NCBI GenBank assembly: GCA_905197115.1
Contig: CAJJXN010000014.1
Coordinates: forward strand, 1 to 27,842
Direction: 5' to 3'
Source of the DNA: an uncultured Bacillota bacterium
GTDB lineage: Bacteria; Bacillota_I; Bacilli_A; RFN20; CAG-631
Length of the DNA stretch: 27,842 nucleotides
Shown here: positions 7,530 through 15,753 of the stretch, piece by piece
How positions within the stretch are numbered: position 1 is the stretch's first letter
Layout of the letters: each line of letters begins with the position of its first letter
The notes under the pieces: generated by a model
What the model was told of the DNA's origin: nothing
Database searches by the model: none
What the model saw: the letters and a program-made list of their open reading frames with translations, nothing else
Program-made: the position numbers and the translations under genes

Positions 7530-8891
7530 ATGGAAGTAGATAAAAATCAAGCAATTCAAAAAATTTGGAAAGAAATCTTAAATAAAGCAGAAAAAAAATT
7601 TGATGCAAATGCATATAGCACATTCTTTTTACCTGTTGTTCCTTTATATGTAGACGACCAACAATTTGTTGTTGAAGCTCCTTCACGATTTGTAAAAGAA
7701 GTCTTAATCGGTCAATTTGGTCAAACTATTAATGATTATCTAAAAGTGATTACGGAAACTGATTTTTATTTGGTAGTAAAAGAAGCCTCAGAAAAAACCG
7801 AAACAAAAACTTCCATTCCGTCACAAAGTTTATCTCCTCGTTTTATTTCAAATTTAAATCCCCAATTTTTATTTGACAACTTCGTTGTTGGACCATCCAA
7901 TAGAGAATGTTATGAAGCTTCTTTAGCAGCTTCTTTAGAACCTGGGAAATTTTATAATCCTTTATTTATTTATGGTAAAAGTGGTATAGGAAAAACCCAT
8001 CTACTTCATGCCATTGGCAATTATTGTAAAGAACACCACAATAAAACCATGAATATTTATTATACAACAGCAAACGATTTTGTCGATGAATTCATGAAAT
8101 CTAATCAAAACAAAGATGTTGAATCTTTAAAAACAAAATTTCGTAGTATTGACGTTTTATTAATTGATGATGTTCAATTTTTAGCCGGTAAAGATAAAAC
8201 AGGAGAAGTTTTCTTCCATATTTTTAACAATCTTTTTAATGAAAAAAAACAAATTGTATTAACTTCTGATCGTTATCCTAACGATTTAAGAGGATTAGAA
8301 TCACGATTAGTAAGTCGTTTTGCATCTGGTTTAACGGTAGGCATGGATGCCCCTGAATATGAAACAGCTTATGCTATTTTAAAAAGAAAAATTGAAGCTA
8401 AAAATCTAGGAATTAAAAATATTGATGATGATGTATTGCATTATCTAGCAAGTAATTTTTCAAGTGATGTTCGGCAACTTGAAGGTTCTTTAACGCGTTT
8501 ATTCTTTTATGCCACAACAATTAATAAAAGCGATCGAATCGATCTTAATTTAGCGATGGATGCTTTTAAATCCATCACTCCTCCAAAAGGAAATTTATCG
8601 TCTTTGACGGCTAATCAAATAAAAAATGTAGTTGCTGAATATTATTCTTTAACAACTTCTCAACTTATTTCAAAAAGTCGAACAAATGTTTTAACAATTC
8701 CTCGACATATTGCAATTTATTTATGTCGTACTTTACTGAATATGACCTTTGAAGATATCGGTAATGAATTTGGAAATCGTGATCATACCACTGTCATGAA
8801 TGCTTGTTTAAAAATTGAACAATTGTATAAAAATGATGAAGATTATAAACTCGCTATCAACAAAATTAAAAAGTTACTCACGATGAAATAA
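7530..8891 (+). CDS. dnaA: Chromosomal replication initiator DnaA
   Basis: 453 residues with all four domains. Domain I is at about 1-80, followed by a short variable linker. The AAA+ domain has Walker A GKSGIGKTH (about 149-157), Walker B VLLIDDVQF (about 210) and an arginine-finger region (LESRLVSRFASG). Domain IV DNA-binding HTH carries the signature GNRDHTTVMNA near 416-426. It binds the boxes on either side of its gene and melts the origin. The start follows GGAGG at 7515-7519. Box clusters lie directly upstream and downstream, with dnaN next. Confidence 0.98.
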   Translation: MEVDKNQAIQKIWKEILNKAEKKFDANAYSTFFLPVVPLYVDDQQFVVEAPSRFVKEVLIGQFGQTINDYLKVITETDFYLVVKEASEKTETKTSIPSQSLSPRFISNLNPQFLFDNFVVGPSNRECYEASLAASLEPGKFYNPLFIYGKSGIGKTHLLHAIGNYCKEHHNKTMNIYYTTANDFVDEFMKSNQNKDVESLKTKFRSIDVLLIDDVQFLAGKDKTGEVFFHIFNNLFNEKKQIVLTSDRYPNDLRGLESRLVSRFASGLTVGMDAPEYETAYAILKRKIEAKNLGIKNIDDDVLHYLASNFSSDVRQLEGSLTRLFFYATTINKSDRIDLNLAMDAFKSITPPKGNLSSLTANQIKNVVAEYYSLTTSQLISKSRTNVLTIPRHIAIYLCRTLLNMTFEDIGNEFGNRDHTTVMNACLKIEQLYKNDEDYKLAINKIKKLLTMK

Positions 8892-8895
8892 CAAC

Positions 8896-9004
8896 TTATC
8901 CACAGATAATTTTACTAGACTTATTCATTTATATATATTATAATATATATAACAATTAATGATGTGGCTTATCCACAAATCAACAGCCCTTATTATTATT
9001 GTTA
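8896..9004. other. oriC: oriC downstream part: DnaA boxes, AT-rich element and DnaA-trio-like repeat
   Basis: The dnaA-dnaN gap has exact DnaA boxes at 8896-8904 and 8969-8977. An almost purely A/T tract (about 8921-8956) lies between them. Twelve bases after the second box, past a short GC-rich patch (CAGCCC, 8984-8989), come five trinucleotides TTA TTA TTA TTG TTA (8990-9004). Box, GC patch and trio repeat in this order match the basal unwinding element described for Bacillus subtilis, where DnaA extends from the box along the trios. The match is by eye. Confidence 0.75.
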
Positions 9005-9049
9005 TAAAAAAGAAAAGTAAAAAAGAATATTAAGTAAGGAGCGATTCAA

Positions 9050-10171
9050 ATGAAATTTAAAATTAATCGACATGTTCTATTAGCTAATTTATCCAAAGTA
9101 TCAAAAGCTGTTAATAATAAAACTCCATTTTTAGCTTTAACAGGTATTAAATTTACCTTAAGTCAAAATTCATTAGAATTAATTGGTAGTGATAATGATT
9201 TATGTATTCGTTGTATAATCAAATCAGAAATAAACGGAGATAAAGTTATTGAAGTTGAAGAAGTTGGATCAACAGTTATCAATGAAAAAATTATTTGTGA
9301 AATTGTGCGTAAAGTAGAATCTGAAATGATTGAAATTGAAGTAATGGACAATCTAGCTAAAATTAGAAGTGATAAATCTATTTTTAGTGTAAATACAATT
9401 CCTTCAATTGATTATCCAAATATTGATTTTGATTTTATTGGTGAACCATTTAGTATTGATGCTTTAGAATTAAAAAATGTATTTGATCAAACGCTATTTG
9501 CTTCAAGTGATAAAGAAGCAAGACCTATCTTAACTGGTCTAAATGTAAAATGTAGTAATAATACACTTGAATTTGTCGCTACAGATACATATCGTTTATC
9601 TAAGAAGATTGTTGAAATCAATCATCCATTAGAATTTAATGTTACAATTCCAAAAAGTTCTTTAGATGAATTAAATAAAATTATTGAATTAGGAAATATG
9701 ATACATGTTTACATCACAGATAAGAAAGTGATTTTTGATTTAGGCGATTGTGTTGTGGTTAGTCGTTTAATTAGTGGTACTTATCCTGATACTTCTCGTT
9801 TGATTCCAAATGTATTTGATCAAACCTTAACGATTTCAACAAAAGATTTATTAGGCGCTGTGGATCGTGCTTCTATTTTATTAACTGAAAGAAACAATGT
9901 TGTAAAATTAAATATGAAAAACGATGAAGTTTTTGTATCAGCAAAGAGTATGGAAGTTGGATATGCTGTTGAAAAATTAAATGACTATGCATATGAAGGA
10001 AATCCATTAATGATTTCATTTAGTGCAAAATATTTAGTAGATGCCATTAAAGCTTTAAATAGTGAAGAAATATCTTTACATTTTACAGGAGATATGAAAC
10101 CAATTATCTTAAAATCAAAAACTAATACAAATTTAATTGAATTAATTCTTCCAGTAAGAACTTATAATTAA
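9050..10171 (+). CDS. dnaN: DNA polymerase III beta subunit (sliding clamp)
   Basis: 373 residues, the usual size of three clamp folds. Recognisable segments include the N-terminal MKFKINRHVLLANLSKVSKA, the middle-domain DKEARPILTGLNV and FVATDTYRLSKK, and the C-terminal end LILPVRTYN. The ring dimer tethers polymerase III to DNA and recruits mismatch repair and Hda/YabA-type proteins. The ribosome binding site AAGGAG lies about six bases upstream. It follows dnaA as usual, but recF and gyrB do not follow; a weak terminator ends the unit. Confidence 0.98.
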   Translation: MKFKINRHVLLANLSKVSKAVNNKTPFLALTGIKFTLSQNSLELIGSDNDLCIRCIIKSEINGDKVIEVEEVGSTVINEKIICEIVRKVESEMIEIEVMDNLAKIRSDKSIFSVNTIPSIDYPNIDFDFIGEPFSIDALELKNVFDQTLFASSDKEARPILTGLNVKCSNNTLEFVATDTYRLSKKIVEINHPLEFNVTIPKSSLDELNKIIELGNMIHVYITDKKVIFDLGDCVVVSRLISGTYPDTSRLIPNVFDQTLTISTKDLLGAVDRASILLTERNNVVKLNMKNDEVFVSAKSMEVGYAVEKLNDYAYEGNPLMISFSAKYLVDAIKALNSEEISLHFTGDMKPIILKSKTNTNLIELILPVRTYN

Positions 10172-10173
10172 AA

Positions 10174-10199
10174 AGTGATTCTTTAAGAATCATTTTTCT
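10174..10199 (+). terminator. Terminator after dnaN
   Basis: Inverted repeat TGATTC (10176-10181) with GAATCA (10187-10192), small loop, then five T's. The stem is short. Confidence 0.55.
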
Positions 10200-10251
10200 T
10201 TGACTTAAAAATGAAGAGTGTTAAAATAAAATAAAAAAGGGATGAAAAAAA

Positions 10252-11433
10252 ATGGATAAAAAATATTTTGAAGAATTATTAGAATTTTATAAAAATGAAT
10301 TAGACGATACTTTATCTTTTTGGTATAACTATGGATATGATAAAGAACATGGAGGTTTTTATACTTGTTTAGATCGAAATGGTAGTGTTTATGATACAGA
10401 CAAGGCTGTATGGGCACAAGGAAGAGGTTTATGGATTTTTTCAAAAGCGTACAACTCAATTAAACAAGATCCAAATTATTTAAAAGCTGCTAAGGACGCT
10501 TATGAATTTATTACAACAAAATGTTACGACAAAGATAATCGTATGTTTTTTACGGTTACAGGTGATGGAAGAAGCATACAAAAAAGAAGATATTGGTTTT
10601 CTGAATCTTTTTCAGTTGTTGGTTCAGCTGAATTATATAAAGCAACTAAAGATAAAAAATATTTAGATAATGCAAGAAAAACTTTTGATACATTATTAAA
10701 AGTGAAATCAGGAGAAATTAAAACAGAGCCAAAATTTAATCCTGAAACAGTAAATACAATTTCATTAGCTAGTCCAATGATTTTATTAGTAACTTGTCAA
10801 CTTTTAAGAGATATTGATGTTGAAAGAAAAGATTATTATCATCAAATTATTGATGATTCAATTGCTGAAATAAAATTACATTATCATCCTGAATTCAAAG
10901 CTGTATTTGAAAATGTAAATCCAGATGGTTCAGTCGCAGAAGGTTCAAGAGGAAGATTAGTTAATCCTGGACATTCAATTGAAGCAAGTTGGTTTTTGAT
11001 GAATGAAGCTGCTTATCGTAATCATGATCAACAATTAATGGAAATGGCTTTAAATATTTTGAATTGGTCATTCAACTTAGGGTGGGATAGTGATGTTGGC
11101 GGCTTACGTTATTTCGTAGATGTCGCTAATAAACCTGTGCAAGCATTAGAATGGGATATGAAATTATGGTGGCCACATAATGAAATGTTAATTGCTTTCT
11201 TAATGGCTTATAAATTAACAAATAAAGAAGAATATTTAGATAAATATAAACTTGTTCATGATTATTCATTTAGTCATTTTAAAGATAAAGAGTATGGTGA
11301 ATGGTATGGATATTTACATAGAGATGGATCTGTATCAACTCCTCTAAAAGGAAATATTTTTAAAGGACCTTTCCATTTACCAAGATGTTTAATGGAGAAT
11401 ATTTTACAAATACAAGAAATTTTAGAAAAATAA
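10252..11433 (+). CDS. AGE-family sugar epimerase/isomerase
   Basis: 393 residues, the size of the (alpha/alpha)6-barrel N-acylglucosamine 2-epimerase family. Family landmarks are the early GRGLWIFSKAYN, WFSESFSVVG, NPGHSIEASWFL (His about 241), LEWDMKLWWPHNEM (His about 309) and the C-terminal FHLPRC (His about 375). The spacing of these histidines matches the active-site set known in AGE and cellobiose 2-epimerases. The substrate cannot be decided from sequence alone: N-acetylglucosamine/mannosamine, mannose or cellobiose are all possible. No signal peptide, so cytoplasmic. It stands alone between dnaN and a tRNA, with no sugar transporter or sialate gene nearby. Confidence 0.88.
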   Translation: MDKKYFEELLEFYKNELDDTLSFWYNYGYDKEHGGFYTCLDRNGSVYDTDKAVWAQGRGLWIFSKAYNSIKQDPNYLKAAKDAYEFITTKCYDKDNRMFFTVTGDGRSIQKRRYWFSESFSVVGSAELYKATKDKKYLDNARKTFDTLLKVKSGEIKTEPKFNPETVNTISLASPMILLVTCQLLRDIDVERKDYYHQIIDDSIAEIKLHYHPEFKAVFENVNPDGSVAEGSRGRLVNPGHSIEASWFLMNEAAYRNHDQQLMEMALNILNWSFNLGWDSDVGGLRYFVDVANKPVQALEWDMKLWWPHNEMLIAFLMAYKLTNKEEYLDKYKLVHDYSFSHFKDKEYGEWYGYLHRDGSVSTPLKGNIFKGPFHLPRCLMENILQIQEILEK

Positions 11434-11443
11434 AAATTTAATA

Positions 11444-11475
11444 TTGAAAAAAAAAGAACTATGTGCTAGTATTAT
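11444..11475 (+). promoter_or_regulatory. Putative promoter for tRNA-Gly
   Basis: TTGAAA at 11444-11449, 17 bases, TAGTAT at 11467-11472 (overlapping a TATTAT at 11470). A 9-bp inverted repeat, TATGTGCTA (11460-11468) with TAGCACATA (11477-11485), surrounds the -10 and ends two bases before the tRNA. It has no T tract on this strand. Confidence 0.45.
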
Positions 11476-11487
11476 ATAGCACATAAT

Positions 11488-11561
11488 GCAGATGTAGTTC
11501 AGTGGTAGAACACAACCTTGCCAAGGTTGCTATGCGGGTTCGATTCCCGTCATCTGCTCCA
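11488..11561 (+). tRNA. tRNA-Gly (anticodon GCC)
   Basis: 74 bases with encoded CCA. Acceptor stem GCAGATG (11488-11494) pairs with CATCTGC (11551-11557). The D arm includes AGTGGTAGA; the anticodon loop TTGCCAA is on a CAACC/GGTTG stem; the T loop is GGTTCGATTCCC. It reads GGC/GGU glycine codons. Confidence 0.97.
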
Positions 11562-11575
11562 TAGGAAATGAATAT

Positions 11576-11619
11576 ACCCCATTTATTGGACAGAGATGTT
11601 ACAATAAAGGGGGTTTTTT
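11576..11619 (+). terminator. Terminator of the tRNA-Gly transcript
   Basis: Arms 11576-11588 and 11602-11614 pair over 12 positions with one mismatch and are followed by six T's. The hairpin is longer than most in this window. Between it and 11799 I see no supported gene. Confidence 0.75.
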
Positions 11620-11798
11620 ATTATAAAATGAACAAGACAGCAAAAATATTATAATGATGTTGATATAACGTAATTATGAAAATGAACATTTCTATAAGTA
11701 AGGAATCATTAGAATTAAATCTAGAAACTATTTAATAAACTAGATAGTTTATATTTTAACATTATATAATATTGCTAAAGAAAGAGATGGTAATTAAA

Positions 11799-12464
11799 AT
11801 GAAGAAAAAATATTACGAAGCTTATGATGGTAGGTATAAAGTTATGCATGAAAAAGGATGTCGTTGGTCGAGTGATATTCCTACTCCAATCGTTTTACAA
11901 ACCATAAAAAAATATAATATTTCTCATAAATTAGATATCTTAGAATTGGGATGTGGGGAAGGAAGAGATAGCTATCCAGTTTTAAAAGAAGGATATAATT
12001 TATCTGCAACTGACATTTCACCACAAGTTATTAAATACTGTAAAAATAAATATAATCAATTCTTCAACAATTTTGCCGTTTTTGATTTTCTTAATAGTAA
12101 TACAGACAAAAAATATCATTTTATTTTTTCTGTTGCTGTCATTCATATGTTAATACTTGATAAAGATAGAAACAAATATTTTAGTTTTATTAGAGAACAT
12201 TTGCTTGACACAGGGTTAGCTTTAATATGTTCAATGGGTGATGGAAAAATAGAAATGCAAACAGATATTAACAAAGCTTTCGATATTGTTGAACGAAAAC
12301 ATAAAATTGGTAAAGTGTTGGTAAATTCGACTTCTTGCAGAATGGTATCATTTAATTATTTTGAAAATGAAATAAAGAAAAATGGACTTTCGATAGTAGA
12401 AAAAGGAATTACTAAGTCATTGCCAGATTTTGATTCACTAATGTATGTGATAGTGAAAAAATAA
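11799..12464 (+). CDS. Class I SAM-dependent methyltransferase
   Basis: About 221 residues. Motif I is ILELGCGEGRDS, followed at the right distance by the acidic end of strand 2 (LSATDISPQVI) and the strand-4 region (YHFIFSVAVIHML). This is the Rossmann fold of small-molecule or TehB-like methyltransferases. I chose the ATG at 11799 because a GAGATGG element lies about nine bases upstream; in-frame starts at 11772 (TTG) and 11787 (ATG) have poorer sites. The substrate is unknown. It appears to be a single-gene unit among small accessory enzymes on the right of dnaN. Confidence 0.8.
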   Translation: MKKKYYEAYDGRYKVMHEKGCRWSSDIPTPIVLQTIKKYNISHKLDILELGCGEGRDSYPVLKEGYNLSATDISPQVIKYCKNKYNQFFNNFAVFDFLNSNTDKKYHFIFSVAVIHMLILDKDRNKYFSFIREHLLDTGLALICSMGDGKIEMQTDINKAFDIVERKHKIGKVLVNSTSCRMVSFNYFENEIKKNGLSIVEKGITKSLPDFDSLMYVIVKK

Positions 12465-12595
12465 TATTTTTTTATGGTGTATTAATAAAATTCAAATTTA
12501 ATTAATTGCGAAAAAAAGAAAAAAACATTAAAATATACTCGTTTAGAAGGTTTGATTTAGTTAATAAAAAAAACAAAAAATAAAGAAGGAAAAAT

Positions 12596-13534
12596 ATGCT
12601 TGAATTAAAAGAAATAACAAAAGAAGATGAAGTATTATTTTGCGAATTTGAAAAGAAATATAAAGCGGCATGTGGAAAAGAAAAAATCCCTTTTGTTCTT
12701 AATCCACAAAACTTAACATTTTCAAATTTTTTAAAAGAATTAGAAAAGTATAAACATAAAGATACTTTACCAGAAGGATTTGTGTTGGCCAATTATTATT
12801 TGATATATGTAGATAATAGAATCGTTGGAGGAATTAACCTTCGTATGGACACCAATGAACCCATTTTAAATTATGCAGGACATATAGGCTATGGAATTGC
12901 ACCTTGGGAAAGAAACAAAGGTTATGCTAAAACAGCTTTAAAGAAAATATTGCTTTTAGGTTTAGATGTTGGTATGAAAGATTTTTTGTTAACCACAGAT
13001 ATACAAAATATAGCTTCACAAAAAGTAATTCTTTCGTGTGGAGGAATATTGGATAGAACCTTTAACAAAATGAATTATTATTGGATTCATTTATCAGATT
13101 ATAAAGTGGAAGAAAGTGCAATGGCTCTTGTTTTTTATAATGATAAAATTCTTACCACAAAAGAATTAATATATGGTAAAGAAGTGATTTCTTGTCCTAA
13201 GGGGCATATAGAAGTCTCTGAAATGCCGATAGATGCTGCAATTAGAGAATGTTTTGAAGAAACAAATATTGAAATTACAAGAAAAAATTATTTACTAGAT
13301 GCCAAGCCTTTTGTGATTCAATTTATAGATCATCATTACCAACCTATAAAAAAGACAATCTATCCAATCTGTTTTAAAGTAATGAAACAAGGAAATCCTA
13401 AAGTGAAAGAGGAAAGAGTTCTAGAGATTAAATATATGGATATTGAAGAGTTTTTTATTAATTGTAGTTATGAGAATATAAAAGAAATGGTAAAAAATAG
13501 TTTAGAAATGATTAAAACAAAAGGAATAAAGTAA
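12596..13534 (+). CDS. GNAT acetyltransferase-Nudix hydrolase fusion
   Basis: 312 residues. The N-terminal half (about 1-165) is a GNAT acetyltransferase: strand YYLIYVDNRIVGGINLRM, then the acetyl-CoA-binding turn IGYGIAPWERNKGYAKTAL. The C-terminal half is a Nudix domain with the box from about residue 203: KGHIEVSEMP followed by AAIRECFEETNIEI. That matches GX5EX7REUXEEXGU except that the last Gly is Asn. The two could act on related metabolites, for instance acetylation plus removal of a nucleoside-diphosphate derivative, but no substrate is shown. Ribosome binding site GAAGGA at 12585-12590. A separate broken Nudix tail follows it. Confidence 0.85.
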   Translation: MLELKEITKEDEVLFCEFEKKYKAACGKEKIPFVLNPQNLTFSNFLKELEKYKHKDTLPEGFVLANYYLIYVDNRIVGGINLRMDTNEPILNYAGHIGYGIAPWERNKGYAKTALKKILLLGLDVGMKDFLLTTDIQNIASQKVILSCGGILDRTFNKMNYYWIHLSDYKVEESAMALVFYNDKILTTKELIYGKEVISCPKGHIEVSEMPIDAAIRECFEETNIEITRKNYLLDAKPFVIQFIDHHYQPIKKTIYPICFKVMKQGNPKVKEERVLEIKYMDIEEFFINCSYENIKEMVKNSLEMIKTKGIK

Positions 13535-13558
13535 AATAAAATTTATTGGAGATGATAA

Positions 13559-13750
13559 AGAAAATATTTTATCGATATTGTTTATGGTTGTCATAGCTTT
13601 GAACGAGAAATAAAATTTGAAAATAAAGAAATAAACCAAATTAAATGGTTTAATAAAGATAATTTACCAATAAAATTAAGTGTAAATTCAAAAGAAGCAA
13701 TATATGATTATTTTTTAAAATATTTGAATATAGAAATAAATATAAAATAA
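13559..13750 (+). pseudogene. C-terminal remnant of a second Nudix hydrolase gene
   Basis: A frame of about 63 codons after a stop at 13556 reads FIDIVYGCHSFEREIKF, then EINQIKWFNKDNLPIKL and a final helix, ending TAA 13748-13750. The segment E-x-x-x-I-K-W-F-x-K-D-x-L-P is the usual end of ADP-ribose/NTP-type Nudix domains, but the Nudix box itself and a start codon are missing. It lies 24 bases past the GNAT-Nudix gene. It is probably a decayed neighbour or the residue of a tandem duplication. Confidence 0.5.
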
Positions 13751-13812
13751 TTTTCTTTATGAATTGACAATTTGAATTTTTAGAGTAAGATATTTTTTTG
13801 TTGGTGATAAAA

Positions 13813-15111
13813 ATGTTATTTAACTTCATTATTTTTTTGTTAACAATCATATTTTTAATCTTTTTTATAATAAAAAAGCCATATATCATCATAAAAACAA
13901 AAAAAATTCAAACATTTTATTTTGCTCCAGTAATAGGAGCAATTTGTTTGCTAATAACACAAAAAGGATTAGCTCAATCTTTTATTCAACAAATTACAAC
14001 TAACAATGCAGTGAATCCCATAAAAATATTAGTTTTATTTTTGTGTGTCAGTTTCTTGTCTGTGGTAATTGACTATTTAAATTTTTTTAATTTTATAGCA
14101 AATTGGTGTGCAAATCGATTTCAAAAATCTCAATTTCATTTGTTTTTTACATTTTATATCTTAATTGCAATTTTAACCATTTTTACAAGCAATGATATTA
14201 TAATTTTAACCTTTACACCGATCATTTGTTTGTTTTCTAAAAAAATGAAAATAGATCCTATTCCTTATTTAATTATGGAATTTGTTACTGCTAATACCTA
14301 TTCAATGCTTCTTGTTATTGGAAATCCTACAAACATTTATTTAACTAATTTTTTTCATATTTCTTTTATGGAATATATTTCTAATATGCTTATTCCAACA
14401 ATGGTAGCTGGAATGGTTTCTTTGTGTTTACTCTTAATGTTATTCTATAAAAAATTAAAAACACCTTTAAAGATAAATTACCAAGAAGAAATAAAAATTC
14501 AACACAAAGGGTTATTAATTGTAGCATTAATTCACTTAGGAATATGTCTTTTTTCATTATGCATTGCTAATTTATTGAAAATAGAAATGTATCTTTTGTG
14601 TTTGATTGTGGCAAGTAGTTTATGTCTTATATTAATATTAGTTTCTTTATTTACAAAGAAAAATCATATAAAATCTTGTTTACTAAAACTGCCTTATAAT
14701 TTAATTCCTTTTTTACTTTCAATGTTTGTTTTAGTATTATCTTTAAAAGAAGTAAATGTTTTTACATCACTTGCTACTTATTATAATAAAATAAATAATA
14801 AGTATGTTTTGCGTTATCAATATGGATTTGGAAGTTTATTCTCGGCGAATGTTTTAAATAATATTCCAATGACCTTAGCATATTCGTTTATTATGGAAAA
14901 TACGAATATTTCATCGTTTTCATCGACAATATATCCATGTATTGTTGCTTCAAATATAGGTGCTTATTTAACACCAATTGGGTCTTTAGCAGGTATTATG
15001 TGGCTTGATATATTAAAAAACAAGGATATCCATTATGGATTTAAAGAATTTATAAAATATGGCTTCATCTTTGCTCCTTTAACTTTATTTGTAACTTTAT
15101 TGTTTTTTTAA
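13813..15111 (+). CDS. ArsB/NhaD (ion transporter superfamily) permease
   Basis: 432 residues, almost entirely hydrophobic with about 11-12 predicted membrane helices in two related halves. Each half has a helix-break motif: TSNDIIILTFTPIICLF and VIGNPTNIYL in the first; SANVLNNIPMTLAYSF and NIGAYLTPIGSLAGIMW in the second. These are hallmarks of ArsB and related anion or Na+/H+ antiporters. No arsR or arsA lies nearby, so arsenite export is not supported over another anion. I chose the ATG at 13813, preceded by GGTGAT, over the upstream TTG at 13798. It stands alone, and no strong terminator was seen after it. Confidence 0.82.
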   Translation: MLFNFIIFLLTIIFLIFFIIKKPYIIIKTKKIQTFYFAPVIGAICLLITQKGLAQSFIQQITTNNAVNPIKILVLFLCVSFLSVVIDYLNFFNFIANWCANRFQKSQFHLFFTFYILIAILTIFTSNDIIILTFTPIICLFSKKMKIDPIPYLIMEFVTANTYSMLLVIGNPTNIYLTNFFHISFMEYISNMLIPTMVAGMVSLCLLLMLFYKKLKTPLKINYQEEIKIQHKGLLIVALIHLGICLFSLCIANLLKIEMYLLCLIVASSLCLILILVSLFTKKNHIKSCLLKLPYNLIPFLLSMFVLVLSLKEVNVFTSLATYYNKINNKYVLRYQYGFGSLFSANVLNNIPMTLAYSFIMENTNISSFSSTIYPCIVASNIGAYLTPIGSLAGIMWLDILKNKDIHYGFKEFIKYGFIFAPLTLFVTLLFF

Positions 15112-15225
15112 AATTTCATGATTATACTAATATTTTTGATTTTTTAAAAAATTTATTTTATACTTAAATTATATTTTTCCAATAAAATTGGTTTAAAAAA
15201 CGTATTTATAAAGAGGGAAGATGGA

Positions 15226-15753
15226 ATGAAAACACCAATAGTATATGATTACATTCAAGAATTTAAAAAAAATGATTTTCAACATTTTGACCTCTTTTAT
15301 GAAAGTATAAAAAAAGATGTTTTTTATAATATTTTAAGTATTGTTCATAATTATGAAGATGCAGAAGAAATCTTACAAGAAACTTTTGTCACATTCTTAA
15401 AGAATCTTTCAAAAATTGATGAACATCATTCTCCTATGGGGTATTTATTTAAAATATCTTATAATTTATCGAAAGATTTTTATCGAAAAAAAAGCAAAGA
15501 AATTGCATTTGAAGACAACCAAGAAGAAAACATAAAAAGTGAATTTCAATATGATGAATCGTTAGATATAATCCAAAAAATTAGAGAAATATTAAATAAA
15601 AAAGAATTTCAAATTTATATTATGAAAGTTCTGCATGATTATAGTCATCAAGAAATTGCAATTATTTTAAACAAACCAATTGGAACAATTACATGGTGTT
15701 ATCAACAAGCAATAAAAAAATTAAAGAAAGGAATGGGTGAACTGTATGAATGA
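15226..15753 (+). CDS. ECF-type RNA polymerase sigma factor
   Basis: 175 residues, two conserved domains. Region 2 (about 24-95) includes YEDAEEILQETFVTFLKNL and the helix FKISYNLSKDFYRKK. Region 4 (about 120-170) includes KVLHDYSHQEIAIILNKPIG and TITWCYQQAIKKLKK. There is no region 1 or 3, as in extracytoplasmic-function sigma factors. The ribosome binding site GAGGGAAG lies just upstream. Its last 8 bases overlap the start of an anti-sigma-like membrane protein, the usual arrangement for stoichiometric control. Targets are unknown; the promoter region contains CGTAT at 15201, but I could not identify a matching -35 and so do not claim autoregulation. Confidence 0.9.
   Translation: MKTPIVYDYIQEFKKNDFQHFDLFYESIKKDVFYNILSIVHNYEDAEEILQETFVTFLKNLSKIDEHHSPMGYLFKISYNLSKDFYRKKSKEIAFEDNQEENIKSEFQYDESLDIIQKIREILNKKEFQIYIMKVLHDYSHQEIAIILNKPIGTITWCYQQAIKKLKKGMGELYE

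Noticed and set aside
10205..10459. Minus-strand 84-codon ORF
   Set aside because: Antisense to the start of the AGE-family gene, with biased composition; no ribosome binding site.
11678..11735. Short ORF of 18 codons before the methyltransferase gene
   Set aside because: No ribosome binding site; the frame ends quickly and resembles nothing.
15181..15210. ECF-type autoregulatory promoter (CGTAT at 15201)
   Set aside because: No matching AAC-type -35 at the right distance; CGTAT alone is not enough.
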